Shown here: positions 38,700 through 48,701 of the stretch, piece after piece
Layout: each line of letters opens with the position of its first letter
Numbering within the stretch: the stretch's first letter is position 1
From: Mycolicibacillus parakoreensis
GTDB taxonomy: Bacteria > Actinomycetota > Actinomycetes > Mycobacteriales > Mycobacteriaceae
DNA: 64,000 bases
NCBI RefSeq assembly: GCF_022370835.2
Contig: NZ_CP092365.1
Span: 1,426,001-1,490,000, forward strand
Reading direction: 5' to 3'
The notes under the pieces: model-generated
The model's database searches: none
What the model was told of the DNA's origin: nothing
Seen by the model: the letters and a program-made list of their open reading frames with translations, nothing else
Translations under genes and position numbers: made by a program

Positions 38700-38705
38700 T
38701 AGTAT
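38700..38705 (+). promoter_or_regulatory. Candidate -10 of the ctaC operon
   Basis: TAGTAT at 38700-38705 would start transcription near 38712, giving a leader of about 70 nt. The leader contains the AGGAGG Shine-Dalgarno sequence at 38769-38774. Confidence 0.4.
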
Positions 38706-38782
38706 TCGATGCACCCGGCACCGGTCGGGTATCTCGACCATCCGGGATCATCGGTCAGCGTGTGACACAGGAGGCGCCCACC

Positions 38783-39856
38783 GTGACACTTCGCGGGACA
38801 GGCTTGCCGGCGGCCGCTGCGCAGCGCCGCACCATCGGCCCGTGGCTGAAGCGATCGGCGCTCGTCGGCGCGTTGGGCCTGGTGGCGGTCAGCCTCAGCG
38901 GCTGCAGCTGGTCCCAGGCGCTGGGCCTGGGGTGGCCCGAGGGCATCACCCCCGAGGCGCACCACAACCGGCACTTCTGGGTCGGCGTGGTCATCGCCTC
39001 GCTGATCGTCGGGGTCATCGTGTGGGGGCTGATCTTCTGGTGCATGATCGCCTACCGCAAGCGCGCCACCGACACCGAGTTGCCGCGCCAGTTCGGCTAC
39101 AACATGCCGCTGGAGCTGGTGCTCACCGTGATCCCGTTCCTGATCATCTCGGTGCTGTTCTACTTCACCGTGGTGGTGCAGGAGGACATGCTCGAGATCA
39201 CCGACGACCCGGAGGTGGTCGTCGACGTCACCGCGTTCCAGTGGAACTGGAAGTTCGGCTACAACAAGGTCGACTTCGCCGACGGCGACTACACTTACGA
39301 CGGCGCCCAGCCGGAGCGCGCCGAGGCGCTCGCGTCGGTGCCCGAGGGCGTCGACGAGCACGGCCAACCGCTGGTCGGAACGGTCGCGGGCCGCAACACC
39401 GAGGACCGCAGCTGGCTGTTCTTCGACGAGGTGGAGACGCTGGGCACCACCGAGGAGGTGCCGGTGCTGGTGGTTCCCACCGGCAAGCGCATCGAGTTCC
39501 GCCTGGTCGCCACCGACGTCATCCACGCGTTCTTCGTGCCGGAGTTCCTGTTCAAGCGCGACATGATGCCGTACCCGGAGGCCAACAACACCGTCAACGT
39601 CTTCCAGGTCAGTGAGATCACCAAGGAGGGTGCGTTCGTCGGGCACTGTGCCGAGATGTGCGGCACCTACCACTCGATGATGAACTTCGAGCTCCGGGCG
39701 GTAACCCCCAACGAGTTCAAGCTCTACATGGACAAGCGGCGGGACGGGCTGACCAACGCCCAGGCGCTGTCGGAGATCGGCCAGGAGCCCTTGGCCCAGT
39801 CCACGCGCCCGTTCGACAGTCGCCGCGGTCAGCGGGTTTCGCAAGCGAGTAGTTAA
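38783..39856 (+). CDS. ctaC: Cytochrome c oxidase subunit II (aa3-type)
   Basis: A 357-aa subunit II of the aa3 oxidase within the bcc-aa3 supercomplex. It carries a lipoprotein signal ending VSLSGCSW, two transmembrane helices (about residues 65-90 and 108-132) and the periplasmic cupredoxin domain with the CuA motif [23 protein letters not shown] [12 protein letters not shown] is the conserved aromatic region. GTG 38783 is chosen because AGGAGG lies 8 nt upstream and the resulting MTLRGTG matches mycobacterial CtaC; an upstream GTG at 38762 lacks a ribosome-binding site. ctaF follows 9 nt downstream. Confidence 0.94.
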   Translation: MTLRGTGLPAAAAQRRTIGPWLKRSALVGALGLVAVSLSGCSWSQALGLGWPEGITPEAHHNRHFWVGVVIASLIVGVIVWGLIFWCMIAYRKRATDTELPRQFGYNMPLELVLTVIPFLIISVLFYFTVVVQEDMLEITDDPEVVVDVTAFQWNWKFGYNKVDFADGDYTYDGAQPERAEALASVPEGVDEHGQPLVGTVAGRNTEDRSWLFFDEVETLGTTEEVPVLVVPTGKRIEFRLVATDVIHAFFVPEFLFKRDMMPYPEANNTVNVFQVSEITKEGAFVGHCAEMCGTYHSMMNFELRAVTPNEFKLYMDKRRDGLTNAQALSEIGQEPLAQSTRPFDSRRGQRVSQASS

Positions 39857-39865
39857 GGACCTCCC

Positions 39866-40285
39866 ATGCACATCGAAGGCAGGCTGTTCGAGTTCATCGC
39901 GGGCTTTTTCATCGTCACCGCGATCGTCTACGGGGTCTTGACCGACCGGTTCGCCACCGGCGGGATCGAATGGGCCGGCACCACCGCGCTGGCGCTCACC
40001 GGCGGGATGGCGCTGATCGTCGCCACCTTCCTGGGCTTCGTCGCCCGCCGCCTCGACACGCGTCCGGAGGACTACGAGGAGGCCGAGATCAGCGACGGCG
40101 CCGGCGAGCTGGGCTTCTTCAGCCCGCACAGCTGGTGGCCGATCCTGATCGCGCTGGCCTTCTCCGTCGTCGCGGTCGGTATCGCGCTGTGGCTGCCGTG
40201 GCTGTTCGGCGCCGGCATCGTCTTGGTGATCGCCTCGGCCGGCGGATTGGTGTTCGAGTACTACATCGGACCGGAGAAGCACTAG
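39866..40285 (+). CDS. ctaF: Cytochrome c oxidase subunit IV
   Basis: A 139-aa actinobacterial oxidase subunit IV with four transmembrane helices arranged as two pairs: [61 protein letters not shown] and [38 protein letters not shown] is the typical start, and TAAGGACCTCCC precedes ATG 39866. It is co-transcribed with ctaC. Confidence 0.95.
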   Translation: MHIEGRLFEFIAGFFIVTAIVYGVLTDRFATGGIEWAGTTALALTGGMALIVATFLGFVARRLDTRPEDYEEAEISDGAGELGFFSPHSWWPILIALAFSVVAVGIALWLPWLFGAGIVLVIASAGGLVFEYYIGPEKH

Positions 40286-40475
40286 CGAGCCCGGCGCTGC
40301 GACACCCGATGCCGCTGCAGGTCGGCGCTGCCGCAATTCGGCGAGCCGCTTGGGTAGGGTTGCCCAGGGCATTGATGAACGAGCTCGGTTGGGCGGCGCG
40401 GTATCCCCGAGGCGGCGGCGCCGTGGCGGGCTCGGGCTGCCCCGGTGTACCGGCAGTCGAACAGGATGAGCGGAG

Positions 40476-41384
40476 ATGAGCGGGCCACACTCCCCGGATT
40501 CCGATGATCGGAATTCCGACGACCTGACCGCCCGGGGTGACGCCGACGAGCCCGCCGGCGAGCTGGAACCGGCGCCCGAGCCCCCCTCCGAACCGTTCTC
40601 CCAGGCGTATTCGGCGCCGGAATCCGAGCAGCTGGTGGCCGGGCCGTACCTGCCGGCCACCGACTCCCATCTCTACGATTACGACAGCTTCGTGCGCCCG
40701 GCCGCCGGGGGCGACGACGAGCTGCCACCGCCGCGGTGGCCGTGGGTGGTGGGGGTGACCGCGATCGTCGCCGCGATCGCCCTGGTCGTGTCGGTGTCGC
40801 TGCTGGTCAACAGCGCCGATACCGAGACCGACGACCTGGCCACCGAGGGCCCCACCAGCTCGGCGCCGCCGGTCCACGACGAATACCCCAAGACCACGCC
40901 GCCGCCACCCCCGCCGCCGCCACCCCCACCGACGAGCGAGGAGCCGCCGCCCCCGCCGCCGCCCGAGACCGAGGAGCCCGAGCCGCCGCCGCCCCCGCCG
41001 CCGCCCCCGCCGCCGGAACCGGAGGAGCCGCCGGAGGAGACCGCCACCCCCTCGGAGACCACGACCCCCCCGGAGACCACCACGGAGACCACGACGACGA
41101 CGAAACCGCCGGGGCCCCGGCAGGTCACCTACTCGGTCACCGGCACCAAGTCGCCCGGCGACATCATCACGGTGACCTACATCGACGCCTCCGGGCGCCG
41201 GCGCACCCAGCGCAACGTCTACATTCCGTGGTCGATCACGGTCACGCCGATCTCGGCCTCGGAGGTCGGGTCGGTGGAGGCGTCCAGCCTGTTCCGGGTC
41301 AGTAGGCTCAACTGCTCGATCACCGCCAACGATGGGACCGTGTTGTCGTCCAATACCAACAACGCACCGCAAACGAGTTGCTGA
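40476..41384 (+). CDS. mmpS3: MmpS3-type membrane protein with polyproline stalk
   Basis: A 302-aa protein: an acidic cytoplasmic N-terminus (1-85), one transmembrane helix ([24 protein letters not shown], about 88-111) and a long external Pro/Glu/Thr-rich stalk with runs of 11 consecutive prolines. A C-terminal MmpS beta-domain follows ([36 protein letters not shown], ending QTSC, with Cys pairing to LNCS). Other MmpS proteins partner with MmpL transporters, but none is adjacent. The gene sits between ctaF and the DUF2561 gene, as in M. tuberculosis (Rv2198c). A TAGGGT about 125 nt upstream may be its promoter. Confidence 0.92.
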   Translation: MSGPHSPDSDDRNSDDLTARGDADEPAGELEPAPEPPSEPFSQAYSAPESEQLVAGPYLPATDSHLYDYDSFVRPAAGGDDELPPPRWPWVVGVTAIVAAIALVVSVSLLVNSADTETDDLATEGPTSSAPPVHDEYPKTTPPPPPPPPPPPTSEEPPPPPPPETEEPEPPPPPPPPPPPEPEEPPEETATPSETTTPPETTTETTTTTKPPGPRQVTYSVTGTKSPGDIITVTYIDASGRRRTQRNVYIPWSITVTPISASEVGSVEASSLFRVSRLNCSITANDGTVLSSNTNNAPQTSC

Positions 41385-41986
41385 TGAATACATGGAATTC
41401 CGTGCGAGCCCGGGTCCTCGGGTCGCCCGCCGACACCGACCGCATCCTGATCGGGGTCTGCGCGGTCATCTGGCTGGTGTTGCTGGGCACCGCGGTGGCC
41501 GCCGTCGTCGCCCTGGTCAATCTGGGCACCGGCGGACACGGTGAGGTGACCCGCAGCAGCCACACCCCATGGGCGCTCTACGTCGTGGCGGTGGTCTCCG
41601 CGCTGGTGATCCTCGCCGCCATTCCGGTGCTGCTGCGGGCCCGTCAGGCCGCGGCGGCGCCGCCACCGGTGCGCCGCCGGGTGGCCGGGGCGGCCCCGGC
41701 CGGGGACACCGCCGGATCGGCGATCACCGAGAAGTTGCGGGTGTTCGACCCGGCGGCCTCCAGCCCCGCCGAACGGGTCTGGCTGCGTGGTTCGGTGCTG
41801 TTGGCCATCGCGGTCGGGGTGGCGCTGACCGCGGTCGCGATCGCCACCAACCTGATGGCGGTGGGTCGCGACGGGCTGTCCTGGGGCAGTTACGGGGTGG
41901 CTGGGCTGATCACCGTGGCGATGCCGGTGATTCCCTGGCTGCATCTACGGCAGTTGCACGGGCTGCTGGCCCGGGAGAGGACCTGA
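41384..41986 (+). CDS. DUF2561 family membrane protein
   Basis: A 200-aa membrane protein (positional counterpart of Rv2197c) with four transmembrane helices: ILIGVCAVIWLVLLGTAVAAVVALV, ALYVVAVVSALVILAAIPVLL, LRGSVLLAIAVGVALTAVAIA and SYGVAGLITVAMPVIPWL. A cytoplasmic Ala/Pro/Arg loop lies between pairs. ATG 41384 overlaps the mmpS3 stop by one base (TGATG), so they are coupled. Its conserved placement beside oxidase genes suggests an envelope role, but no function is known. Confidence 0.88.
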   Translation: MNTWNSVRARVLGSPADTDRILIGVCAVIWLVLLGTAVAAVVALVNLGTGGHGEVTRSSHTPWALYVVAVVSALVILAAIPVLLRARQAAAAPPPVRRRVAGAAPAGDTAGSAITEKLRVFDPAASSPAERVWLRGSVLLAIAVGVALTAVAIATNLMAVGRDGLSWGSYGVAGLITVAMPVIPWLHLRQLHGLLARERT

Positions 41987-41991
41987 CGACC

Positions 41992-42987
41992 ATGACCTTG
42001 CCTGCGGGAGCCTTGTCGACGACACCGCCGAGCTGGCGGGCGCGGGCGTGCTATGCGGCCATCCGCCGGGTGGTCGCACCGTTGCTCTACCGCTATCTGC
42101 GCGACGGCGAGAACGCGGCGATGGGGGAGCGCATGGTCACCGCCGGGCGGTGGGTGCGCACGGCGTCGCGCGCCCAGCGCCGCCGGCCCTACGCGCGGCG
42201 GCTCGACATCACCCGCGACATCGTCGACGGGGTGGTGGTGGAGATGGTGCGCGCCCCCGGCTGCACCGCCGGGCTGCGCGACGGCGCCATCCTGTACTTC
42301 CACGGCGGCGGCTTCTTCGTCGGCGGGCTGGATTCGCATCTGCACGTGATGGCGATCCTCTCCCAGCGCACCGGGCTGCCGGTCGTTCACGTCGAGTACC
42401 GCCAGTATCCCGACGTGCGGGTGGACGGCTCGGTCGCGGACTGCCTGGCCGCCTACCGGTGGCTGCTGGGGCAGGGCACCGACCCGCAGACCGTGGTGCT
42501 CGCCGGGGACTCCGCCGGCGGATTCTTGGCGTTCGCCACCGTGCTCGCCGCCCAGCAGCAGTCGGTCCCCACCCCGGCCGGGGTGGTGGGCATCTCGCCG
42601 CTGCTCGACATCGACTGCGCGGCGCGTGACGGCCACCCGAACTCGGCATCGGATCCGCTGATCCGGGCGGCCGCGCTGCCGCTGATCATGGAGCGGGCTC
42701 GGGTACTCGACGGGGTGGCCGACCCGTCGCCGGTCAACGGTGATCTGACCACGTTTCCGCCGTCGTTGATCATCGCCGCCGACAGCGAGACGCTGCGCTG
42801 CGATGCCGAACGCATGCACGCGGCGCTCACCGCCGCCGGCCGCGTCGCCGTTCTGAAGGTCTGGACGCGGCAGGTGCACGGTTTTCCGGCGCTCTTCCCG
42901 TTCCTGCCGGAGAGCAAGGTGGCCTTCGACCACGTCGCCCAGTTCGTCGCCGAGCGGCTCGCCGCCGGCCGTGCGGCCGCGGCCTAG
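41992..42987 (+). CDS. Alpha/beta hydrolase (hormone-sensitive lipase family)
   Basis: A 331-aa esterase/lipase of the HSL family. The oxyanion-hole motif HGGGFFVGG lies around residue 102. The nucleophile elbow GDSAGGFLAF puts Ser near residue 172. Candidates for Asp and His are SLIIAADSETLRCDAE and RQVHGFPALFPF. No signal peptide. It starts 5 nt after the DUF2561 stop on the same strand, so it could be co-transcribed. It is absent from the equivalent place in M. tuberculosis as I recall, and with the next two genes forms an insertion between DUF2561 and qcrB. The following 266 bp hold only the next gene's ribosome-binding site. Confidence 0.88.
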   Translation: MTLPAGALSTTPPSWRARACYAAIRRVVAPLLYRYLRDGENAAMGERMVTAGRWVRTASRAQRRRPYARRLDITRDIVDGVVVEMVRAPGCTAGLRDGAILYFHGGGFFVGGLDSHLHVMAILSQRTGLPVVHVEYRQYPDVRVDGSVADCLAAYRWLLGQGTDPQTVVLAGDSAGGFLAFATVLAAQQQSVPTPAGVVGISPLLDIDCAARDGHPNSASDPLIRAAALPLIMERARVLDGVADPSPVNGDLTTFPPSLIIAADSETLRCDAERMHAALTAAGRVAVLKVWTRQVHGFPALFPFLPESKVAFDHVAQFVAERLAAGRAAAA

Positions 42988-43253
42988 CGGCGCACCGGTC
43001 TCTACCAGACCCGGCCCGAGGGTCTCGTCGAGCAGGTCCAGCACGATGGAACCTCCGGCGCCGTAGCCGATGGCCCGCATCCGGGCGGGGGATCACGCGG
43101 CTCACGCTAGCGCCGCATCCGGGCCCCGGTGGCGGGTCCACTCGTGGCTGAGCGGTGCCGGCCACCGCCGTCGCGTCGTGGTGGGTCGGTGTCACACGAC
43201 GCCGTCGTCTGTCGTCAGGGGGGGTGTCAGGACACAAAGCGAAGGAGGAGACG

Positions 43254-43619
43254 ATGACCAGTGCGTTATGGGCCGCCCAGCTCACCTTGGCCGCGGTGTT
43301 CGCGGCGTCCGGCGCCGCGAAGCTCACGATGGCGCGAGAGCGCCTGCTGGCCACCGGACAGACCGGGATCGCCGTGTTCCCCATGCCCGTGGTGCGGTTC
43401 ACCGCGGCGATGGAACTGCTCGCCGCGGTCGCCCTGGTGGCGCCCCCACTGATCGGCACCGGGCGGTTTTTCACCCCGCTGGCCGCGGCCGGGCTCGGTG
43501 CGGTGATGATCGGCGCGGCCTGGGCCCACACCCGCTTGCGCGAACCCGCCAGCGTCGCGGTGAACGCGGTGTTGTTCGGCCTGGCCGGCTTCGTCGTGCT
43601 CGGCCACCTCCTCGGCTGA
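43254..43619 (+). CDS. DoxX-like membrane protein
   Basis: A 121-aa protein of the DoxX-like family with four hydrophobic helices. It starts SALWAAQLTLAAVFAASGAAKLTMARERLL, where the SGxAKL segment after helix 1 is typical, and continues with FTAAMELLAAVALVAPPLIG, LAAAGLGAVMIGAAWAHTRL and AVNAVLFGLAGFVVLGHLLG. AGCGAAGGAGGAG before ATG 43254 is a strong ribosome-binding site. It is a second DoxX-type gene, distinct from that at 14617-15033. Function not shown. Confidence 0.85.
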   Translation: MTSALWAAQLTLAAVFAASGAAKLTMARERLLATGQTGIAVFPMPVVRFTAAMELLAAVALVAPPLIGTGRFFTPLAAAGLGAVMIGAAWAHTRLREPASVAVNAVLFGLAGFVVLGHLLG

Positions 43620-43624
43620 CTGTG

Positions 43625-43911
43625 AGGATGGATCTAGCCAAACCCGCAGTGCCAGCAGAGCCGGCGCTTCAGTGGTGGGCTGTAGCTGACGATCCTCGGG
43701 TGTGACCCTTCGTCTGACTGGCCGTGGTGCCTTCCGCCGGACTTGTCCATTCGGGGGTCGTCGGCACCGGCCCGGTCGGAGCGACTGGCCTGATCAGGAG
43801 CTTGACCGACCGCGGTGTTGCAGCGCCGCGATCGTGTCCCATCACAGTCCCGCCGTGACTCCTCCCGGGCCGGAACCACCTGTTTGGTCCCACCGGATAT
43901 GGAGGAACACA
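43625..43911 (+). ncRNA. Candidate IS110 bridge RNA region (left end)
   Basis: IS110-group elements encode a structured guide RNA (bridge RNA/seekRNA) in the non-coding left end, upstream of the transposase. This 290-nt region has no gene but contains foldable segments. One is a 7-bp hairpin (one G-U pair) at 43811-43830, CGCGGTG/CGCCGCG. Another is a longer-range stem GGTGCC (43726-43731) with GGCACC (43763-43768). A third is a GGAACCA/TGGTCCC stem near 43872-43891. The position fits; the RNA itself is inferred. Confidence 0.4.
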
Positions 43912-44961
43912 ATGACCAGTCTGACGGAAATCGTGGATGTCGTCATCGGAGTCGACACGCACGTCGAAACACACACCGCCGCCGCAGTGCACGCGAGAAC
44001 CGGCGCAGTAGTCGATCAGATCACCGTCGAGACCACCGTCGACGGCTACCAGCAGCTACTGGAGTTCGCTGATCAGCACGCGCAGCTGCGGGCCTGGGCG
44101 ATTGAAGGCACCGGCGGTCACGGCGCTGGCCTGACCCGAGCACTCGCGGTGCGTGAGGAGGTGGTGATCGAACTCGACCGGCCCGAGCGAGCGCAGCGCA
44201 GATACGGCGCAAAGTCGGATCCACTCGATGCGATTCGCGCCGCCCGCGAAGCGATCTCCCGCCAGGAACTGGGAACACCCCGCGCGGCAGGAGACCGGCA
44301 AGCACTGTCGGTCCTGCTCGCAGCCCGCCGCTCCGCCGTCGACGGCTACACCGTGGCGATGCGGCAACTGTTCAGCCTGGTTATCGCTGCCCCTGAACAG
44401 CTCCGCAACGTACTACGCGCACGGCCCCTACCGGAGGTAGTGAACATCGCCGCGAAGCTCCGCACCCGCGCCAGTTGGAACACCGAAACCGCCACCACCG
44501 CAACCGTGCTCAAGACACTCGCACGTCGCGTGAAGGCCCTGCAACTCGAAGCCGCCGAGCACGAAAAGCAGATCCTGCACATCGTCAAGGCCTGGCGACC
44601 GGACCTGCTCGCCCAGCTCGGCGTCGGTCCGATCGTCGCGGCGACAATGCTGTGCGCATGGTCGCACCCCGGCAGGGTCCGCTCCGAGGCGGCGTTCGCG
44701 ATGCTCGCCGGTGTTGCGCCGATCCCTGCCAACAGCGGGCAGGTCACCACCCGCTATCGGCTCAACCGGCACGGCGATCGACAGCTCAACCGCGCCCTGC
44801 ACACCGTCGTACTCTCCCGGCAGCGCTACGACGACCCGACCAAGACCTACACCGCCCGACGCACCGCCGAAGGAAAGACCCCACGCGAGATCAGACGCTG
44901 CCTCAAGCGCTACATCGCCCGCGACTTCTATCGCCTACTCGAGCACCCTCAGACTGCTTGA
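43912..44961 (+). CDS. IS110 family transposase
   Basis: A 349-aa DEDD/serine recombinase. The N-terminal RuvC-like DEDD domain shows VIGVDTHVETHT (Asp15), AWAIEGTGGHG (Glu65) and the pair SDPLDAIRA (Asp103, Asp106). The C-terminal Transposase_20 domain has LGVGPIVAATMLCAWSHPGRVRSEAAFAMLAGVAPIPANSG, with the presumed nucleophile Ser275, then RYRLNRHGDRQLNRALH. All catalytic residues appear intact, so the element could be active. ATG 43912 has GGAGGA 7 nt upstream. Only one copy is in the window. Confidence 0.93.
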   Translation: MTSLTEIVDVVIGVDTHVETHTAAAVHARTGAVVDQITVETTVDGYQQLLEFADQHAQLRAWAIEGTGGHGAGLTRALAVREEVVIELDRPERAQRRYGAKSDPLDAIRAAREAISRQELGTPRAAGDRQALSVLLAARRSAVDGYTVAMRQLFSLVIAAPEQLRNVLRARPLPEVVNIAAKLRTRASWNTETATTATVLKTLARRVKALQLEAAEHEKQILHIVKAWRPDLLAQLGVGPIVAATMLCAWSHPGRVRSEAAFAMLAGVAPIPANSGQVTTRYRLNRHGDRQLNRALHTVVLSRQRYDDPTKTYTARRTAEGKTPREIRRCLKRYIARDFYRLLEHPQTA

Positions 44962-44995
44962 CAACCATAGGAGCGTCCGGCCCCGGGCGCGGGAT

Positions 44996-45023
44996 CGCGG
45001 CGTCGCGGTGACGAGACGCCGCG
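44996..45023 (-). terminator. Hairpin terminator downstream of qcrB
   Basis: CGCGGCGTC (44996-45004) pairs perfectly with GACGCCGCG (45015-45023) around a 10-nt loop, 6 nt beyond the qcrB stop. A strong 9-bp GC stem without a T-run is common for mycobacterial 3' ends. Confidence 0.5.
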
Positions 45024-45029
45024 CGCCGG

Positions 45030-46658
45030 TTACTCCTCCTCGCCGTCCTGGTGCTCGCGCAGCGCGGTGAGCGCCCGATGCTCCGCGGCGTGCTCGGCCT
45101 CGCGTAGCGCGGTGTCCTCGCTGACCGGGTCGGCGAACAGGAAGCTGCCGGAACCGGGCGAGCCGGCCGAACCGAGCTTGTTCATCTTCTTCGGCACCGG
45201 CGCGCCCTGGTACTCCAGCGGGATCGGGTGGCCGTGCTCGTCGACCGGTCCGAGCGGCTGGTGCATCTCGACGTAGGCGCCGTGCGGGAGACGTTTGATG
45301 ATGCCGGTCTCCACGCCGTGGTCGAGCACCGCCCGGTCGCTGCGCTGCAGCCCGACACACCAGCGGTAGGCGGCGAAGAACATGATCGGCGGCAACGCCA
45401 CCATGCCGATCCGCCCGATCCAGGTGGTGGCGTTCAGCGAGATGTGGAACTTCCACGCGATGATGTCGTTCATCGCCGCCAGCGTCAGGATCATGTAGAA
45501 GGTGATCGCCATGACGCCCAGCCCGGTGCGCACCGGCACGTCCCGCGGCCGCTGCAGCAGGTTGTGGTGCGCGGCGTCGCCGCTGAAGCGCCGCTCCAGG
45601 AACGGGTAGATCGCCAGCAGCACGAAGATCACCCCCATCACCAACGCCACCCAGACCGAGCCGGGGATGGTGTAGGGCCCGATGTAGATCTCCCACGCCG
45701 GCACCAGGCGGGCCATGCCCTCGGTCCACATCATGTAGAAGTCCGGCTGGCTGCCCGCCGAGATCTGTGACGGCTTGTAGGGCCCCAGGTTCCAGATCGC
45801 GTTGATCTGCATCAACCCGCCCATCAACCCGAGCACGCCGGTGGTCATCGCGAAGAACGCGCCGGACTTGATCGCGAACACCGGCATCACCCGCACGCCG
45901 ACCACGTTGCCTTCGGTGCGGCCCGGCCCGGGGAACTGGGTGTGTTTCTGGAACCACACCAGGGCCAGGTGCACCCCGATCAGCGCCAGGATGATGCCCG
46001 GGATCAACAGGATGTGCAGCGCGTAGAGCCGCGGAATGATGATGTCGCCGGGGAAGTCGCCGCCGAACAGCGCCCAGTGCAGCCAAGTGCCGATCACCGG
46101 CATCCCCAGGGTGATCGACGACAGCGCCGCCCGCAGCCCGATGCCCGAGAGCAGGTCGTCGGGGAGCGAGTAGCCGAAGTAGCCCTCGAACATCGCCAGG
46201 ATCAGCAGCAGCGACCCGATGACCCAGTTGGCCTCCCTCGGCCGGCGGAACGCGCCGGTGAAGAACACCCGGGCGAGGTGGACCATGATCGCCGCGGCGA
46301 ACATCAACGCCGCCCAGTGGTGAACCTGGCGCACGAACAGCCCGCCGCGCACCTCGAAGGAGATGTTGAGCGCGGTCTCGTAGGCCCGCGACATCTGCAC
46401 CCCGCGCAGCGGCTGGTAGGAGCCGTTGTAGACCACCTCGGCCATCGACGGGTCGAAGAACAGGGTCAGATACACCCCGGTGATCAGCAGGATGATGAAG
46501 CTGTACAGTGCGATCTCGCCGAGCAGGAACGACCAGTGCGTCGGGAAGACCTTGTTGAGCTGACGGCGCAGCGCCGCCGACGGGTGGTAGCGGACGTCGG
46601 CGGCGTTCCCCTGGGCCGCCAGTTGGGCGCCGATCTTGGAGGTGCTGGTGGAATTCAT
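45030..46658 (-). CDS. qcrB: Cytochrome bc1 complex cytochrome b subunit
   Basis: A 542-aa membrane subunit holding hemes bL and bH and the quinol sites; QcrB is the target of imidazopyridine inhibitors such as Q203. Heme-ligand His lie in [21 protein letters not shown] and in [38 protein letters not shown] and the PxW-type Qo segment [21 protein letters not shown] are present. About nine helices are followed by a mycobacterial cytoplasmic C-terminal extension ([18 protein letters not shown]...). ATG 46658 overlaps the qcrA stop (ATGA). Confidence 0.97.
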   Translation of the reverse strand: MNSTSTSKIGAQLAAQGNAADVRYHPSAALRRQLNKVFPTHWSFLLGEIALYSFIILLITGVYLTLFFDPSMAEVVYNGSYQPLRGVQMSRAYETALNISFEVRGGLFVRQVHHWAALMFAAAIMVHLARVFFTGAFRRPREANWVIGSLLLILAMFEGYFGYSLPDDLLSGIGLRAALSSITLGMPVIGTWLHWALFGGDFPGDIIIPRLYALHILLIPGIILALIGVHLALVWFQKHTQFPGPGRTEGNVVGVRVMPVFAIKSGAFFAMTTGVLGLMGGLMQINAIWNLGPYKPSQISAGSQPDFYMMWTEGMARLVPAWEIYIGPYTIPGSVWVALVMGVIFVLLAIYPFLERRFSGDAAHHNLLQRPRDVPVRTGLGVMAITFYMILTLAAMNDIIAWKFHISLNATTWIGRIGMVALPPIMFFAAYRWCVGLQRSDRAVLDHGVETGIIKRLPHGAYVEMHQPLGPVDEHGHPIPLEYQGAPVPKKMNKLGSAGSPGSGSFLFADPVSEDTALREAEHAAEHRALTALREHQDGEEE

Positions 46659-47836
46659 GAGGTGCGCTCCCAGAATGCCGGACCGACGGGCTCGATGAAG
46701 TCACCGTTGGCGACCAGAAACCCGTTTTTGTCGATGGTGATCGGCAGCTGCGCCAGCGCGCGGGCCGCCGGGCCGAACACCGGTTTCGCGAAGTGCAACG
46801 CGTCGAACTGCGACTGGTGGCACGGGCAGAGAATCCGGTAGGTCTGCTGCTCATACAGCGAGGACGGGCAGCCCAGGTGCGAGCAGATCTTGGTGAAGGC
46901 GAACAGGGTGCCGAAGTTGAAGCTCTCCTGGCCCTGGCGGTAGGTGACCCGGTCCATGTCGTTGGGCTTGATCCGGATCAACATCACCGGGTTGCGCACC
47001 CCCATGGTGATCGCGTGCAGCTTCTCGCGCGACTCCTCGGTGGTGGCGTCGCCGTCGCTCTCGCGCCACGGGAAGACGGTCTCCATCCCGCCGGCGTCGA
47101 TGTCTTCGGGGCGCATCTTGACGAACGCCCCGGAGCCGTGGGTGCCGGTCGAGCGGGTCAAATAGATGGTCTCGCCGGGGTAGCGCGGGGTCCAGCCGGA
47201 GGTCAGCAGCACCGGCTTGAGCCCGTCGGCGGTCTTGACCACCGGCTTCCACGGGTTCTTGATCAGCCCGCCCAGGCCGGCCACCACGGTGCCCAGCCCG
47301 AACGCGCCGGCGCCGATCCCCATCGACAGCCCGAGCAGCTTGCGCCGGCGGAGCGTCGAGCCCTCCAGGGCGTCGGTGAGGTTGGCGGCCGCCGTTCGGC
47401 GGTCGATCGGCGCCGATCCCTCACCGCCGCCGTCGTGGCGGTCCTGGATCGAGATCTCCTCGGGGATGAACTTCTTCTGCAGCAGCACCGCGCCGATACC
47501 CAGTGCCAGCACCGAGAGCCCGAAGGTCAGCCCGTACAGCGGGGTGGTGATGGTGTAGAGGAAGCTGCCGTCCTCACCCTGGGCCTTGTACTCCCAGGGC
47601 CAGAACAAGAAGATCACCAGCAGTGCCAGCCCGGAGACCCCGGCCAGCAGGAACCACCCCGCCACCTGGCGCTCGGCCCGCTTCTCCGCCCGGGTGCCCT
47701 CGACCTGCCAGCGCGGCTCCTTGTAGACGGTCTCCACGCCGTCGAGGCGCCCGCCGAGTTCGACGAGTTCCTCACGCGACATCGCCGCCAACTCGGCGTC
47801 GGTGGGGTGCTCGATGTTGTCGTTGCGCTCGGTCAT
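46655..47836 (-). CDS. qcrA: Cytochrome bc1 complex Rieske iron-sulfur subunit
   Basis: A 393-aa actinobacterial Rieske protein with three N-terminal transmembrane helices ([64 protein letters not shown]) instead of one. The C-terminal [2Fe-2S] domain carries the ligand boxes CSHLGCP and [12 protein letters not shown] 47836 ([11 protein letters not shown]) overlaps the qcrC stop by 4 nt, and its own stop overlaps qcrB, so qcrC-qcrA-qcrB are translated as a coupled chain. Confidence 0.97.
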   Translation of the reverse strand: MTERNDNIEHPTDAELAAMSREELVELGGRLDGVETVYKEPRWQVEGTRAEKRAERQVAGWFLLAGVSGLALLVIFLFWPWEYKAQGEDGSFLYTITTPLYGLTFGLSVLALGIGAVLLQKKFIPEEISIQDRHDGGGEGSAPIDRRTAAANLTDALEGSTLRRRKLLGLSMGIGAGAFGLGTVVAGLGGLIKNPWKPVVKTADGLKPVLLTSGWTPRYPGETIYLTRSTGTHGSGAFVKMRPEDIDAGGMETVFPWRESDGDATTEESREKLHAITMGVRNPVMLIRIKPNDMDRVTYRQGQESFNFGTLFAFTKICSHLGCPSSLYEQQTYRILCPCHQSQFDALHFAKPVFGPAARALAQLPITIDKNGFLVANGDFIEPVGPAFWERTS

Positions 47837-48669
47837 GCTCGTGCCCCGATCCACATTGCGACGCCGATGACGGCGACCATCCCGACGATCCACATCACCA
47901 TGCCCTCCGGCGCCGGGCCGAAGCCGCCGAGGCCGACACCGCCGGGGTTGGACTCCTCGGTGACCGACTTGATGTAGGCGATGATGTCCTGCTTCTCGTC
48001 GAAGGGGATCTGCCGGTCGGAGAACTTCGGCATGTTCTGCGGCCCGGAGAGCATCGCGGCGAGGATCTGCTGCTCGTTGGAGTCGCCCAGGTCCGGGGCG
48101 TACTTGCCGGACGACAGCGCCCCGCCCTTGCCGGTGAAGTTGTGGCAGGAGGCGCAGTTCAACCGGAACAGGTCCCCACCGCGACCGATGTCGTCGCCGC
48201 GCAGCGACGCCTGGGCGATGCTGCCGTCGGCGTTGCGCACCAGCGCCGGGCCACCGCCGTTGGCGGCGATGTAGGCGCCGAGTGCGTCGGTCTGGTGGGC
48301 GTCGAAGAACGGGTCCTTGCGGGGCGCCTGGGCCTCACCGCGCACCGCCGGCATCCGGCCGGTGGAGACCTGGAAGTAGGTGGCCGCCTCGCCGACCCCG
48401 ATCAGGCTGGGGCCGCGGTCCTCCACCCCCTGCAGGTTGGCGCCGTGGCAGGACACGCAGGAGGTCTCGAACAGCTCCTTGCCGGTGCGCAGCAGCGCCG
48501 AGGACTCCTCGTCGGCGACCGCGACCTGCGGGTTGGGGGTCAACAACGCCGCCAGTCCGCCGGCGAGGGTCAACGCCATCGCCAGCAGCACCGCCGCCGA
48601 CAGGCGTCGGCGCAGGCGACGTCGGGAACGATCGGAGAACCCCGATCGGGGGATACGCGGTGTCTTCAA
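47833..48669 (-). CDS. qcrC: Cytochrome bc1 complex diheme cytochrome c subunit
   Basis: A 278-aa diheme cytochrome c wiring the bcc complex directly to aa3 oxidase. It has an N-terminal membrane anchor ([21 protein letters not shown]), two heme-attachment CxxCH motifs (CVSCHG and CASCHN) and a C-terminal helix ([20 protein letters not shown]). The start is ambiguous. TTG 48669 has AGGAG 7 nt upstream and gives the family-like N-terminus. ATG 48705 overlaps the ctaE stop (ATGA), like the other junctions of this operon, and would add 12 residues. Confidence 0.95.
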   Translation of the reverse strand: MKTPRIPRSGFSDRSRRRLRRRLSAAVLLAMALTLAGGLAALLTPNPQVAVADEESSALLRTGKELFETSCVSCHGANLQGVEDRGPSLIGVGEAATYFQVSTGRMPAVRGEAQAPRKDPFFDAHQTDALGAYIAANGGGPALVRNADGSIAQASLRGDDIGRGGDLFRLNCASCHNFTGKGGALSSGKYAPDLGDSNEQQILAAMLSGPQNMPKFSDRQIPFDEKQDIIAYIKSVTEESNPGGVGLGGFGPAPEGMVMWIVGMVAVIGVAMWIGARA

Positions 48670-48701
48670 CCGAACACTCCTGTTCGTCGGGGGGCTGCTG
48701 C

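Larger units (their letters stand above)
43620..44990 (+). mobile_element. IS110-family insertion sequence (approximate limits)
   Basis: One transposase gene with an unusually long untranslated 5' region (43620-43911), inserted between the DoxX gene and qcrB. IS110 elements have no terminal inverted repeats and leave little or no target duplication, so the ends cannot be fixed by eye. The right end must lie after 44961 and before the qcr terminator hairpin at 44996. The coding DNA is visibly less GC-saturated at third positions than its neighbours, consistent with recent transfer. Confidence 0.8.

Noticed and set aside
40890..41060. Polyproline/GC-rich tract in mmpS3 as a microsatellite or frameshift hot spot
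   Set aside because: The frame is intact through the tract and into the conserved C-terminal domain; proline-rich stalks are normal for MmpS3.
42988..43080. Minus-strand peptide beginning MRAIGYGAGGSIVLDLLDE near 43080
   Set aside because: It looks protein-like for about 30 codons but continues as antisense of the esterase gene with no stop, and has no ribosome-binding site. Kept only as a possible remnant too weak to annotate.
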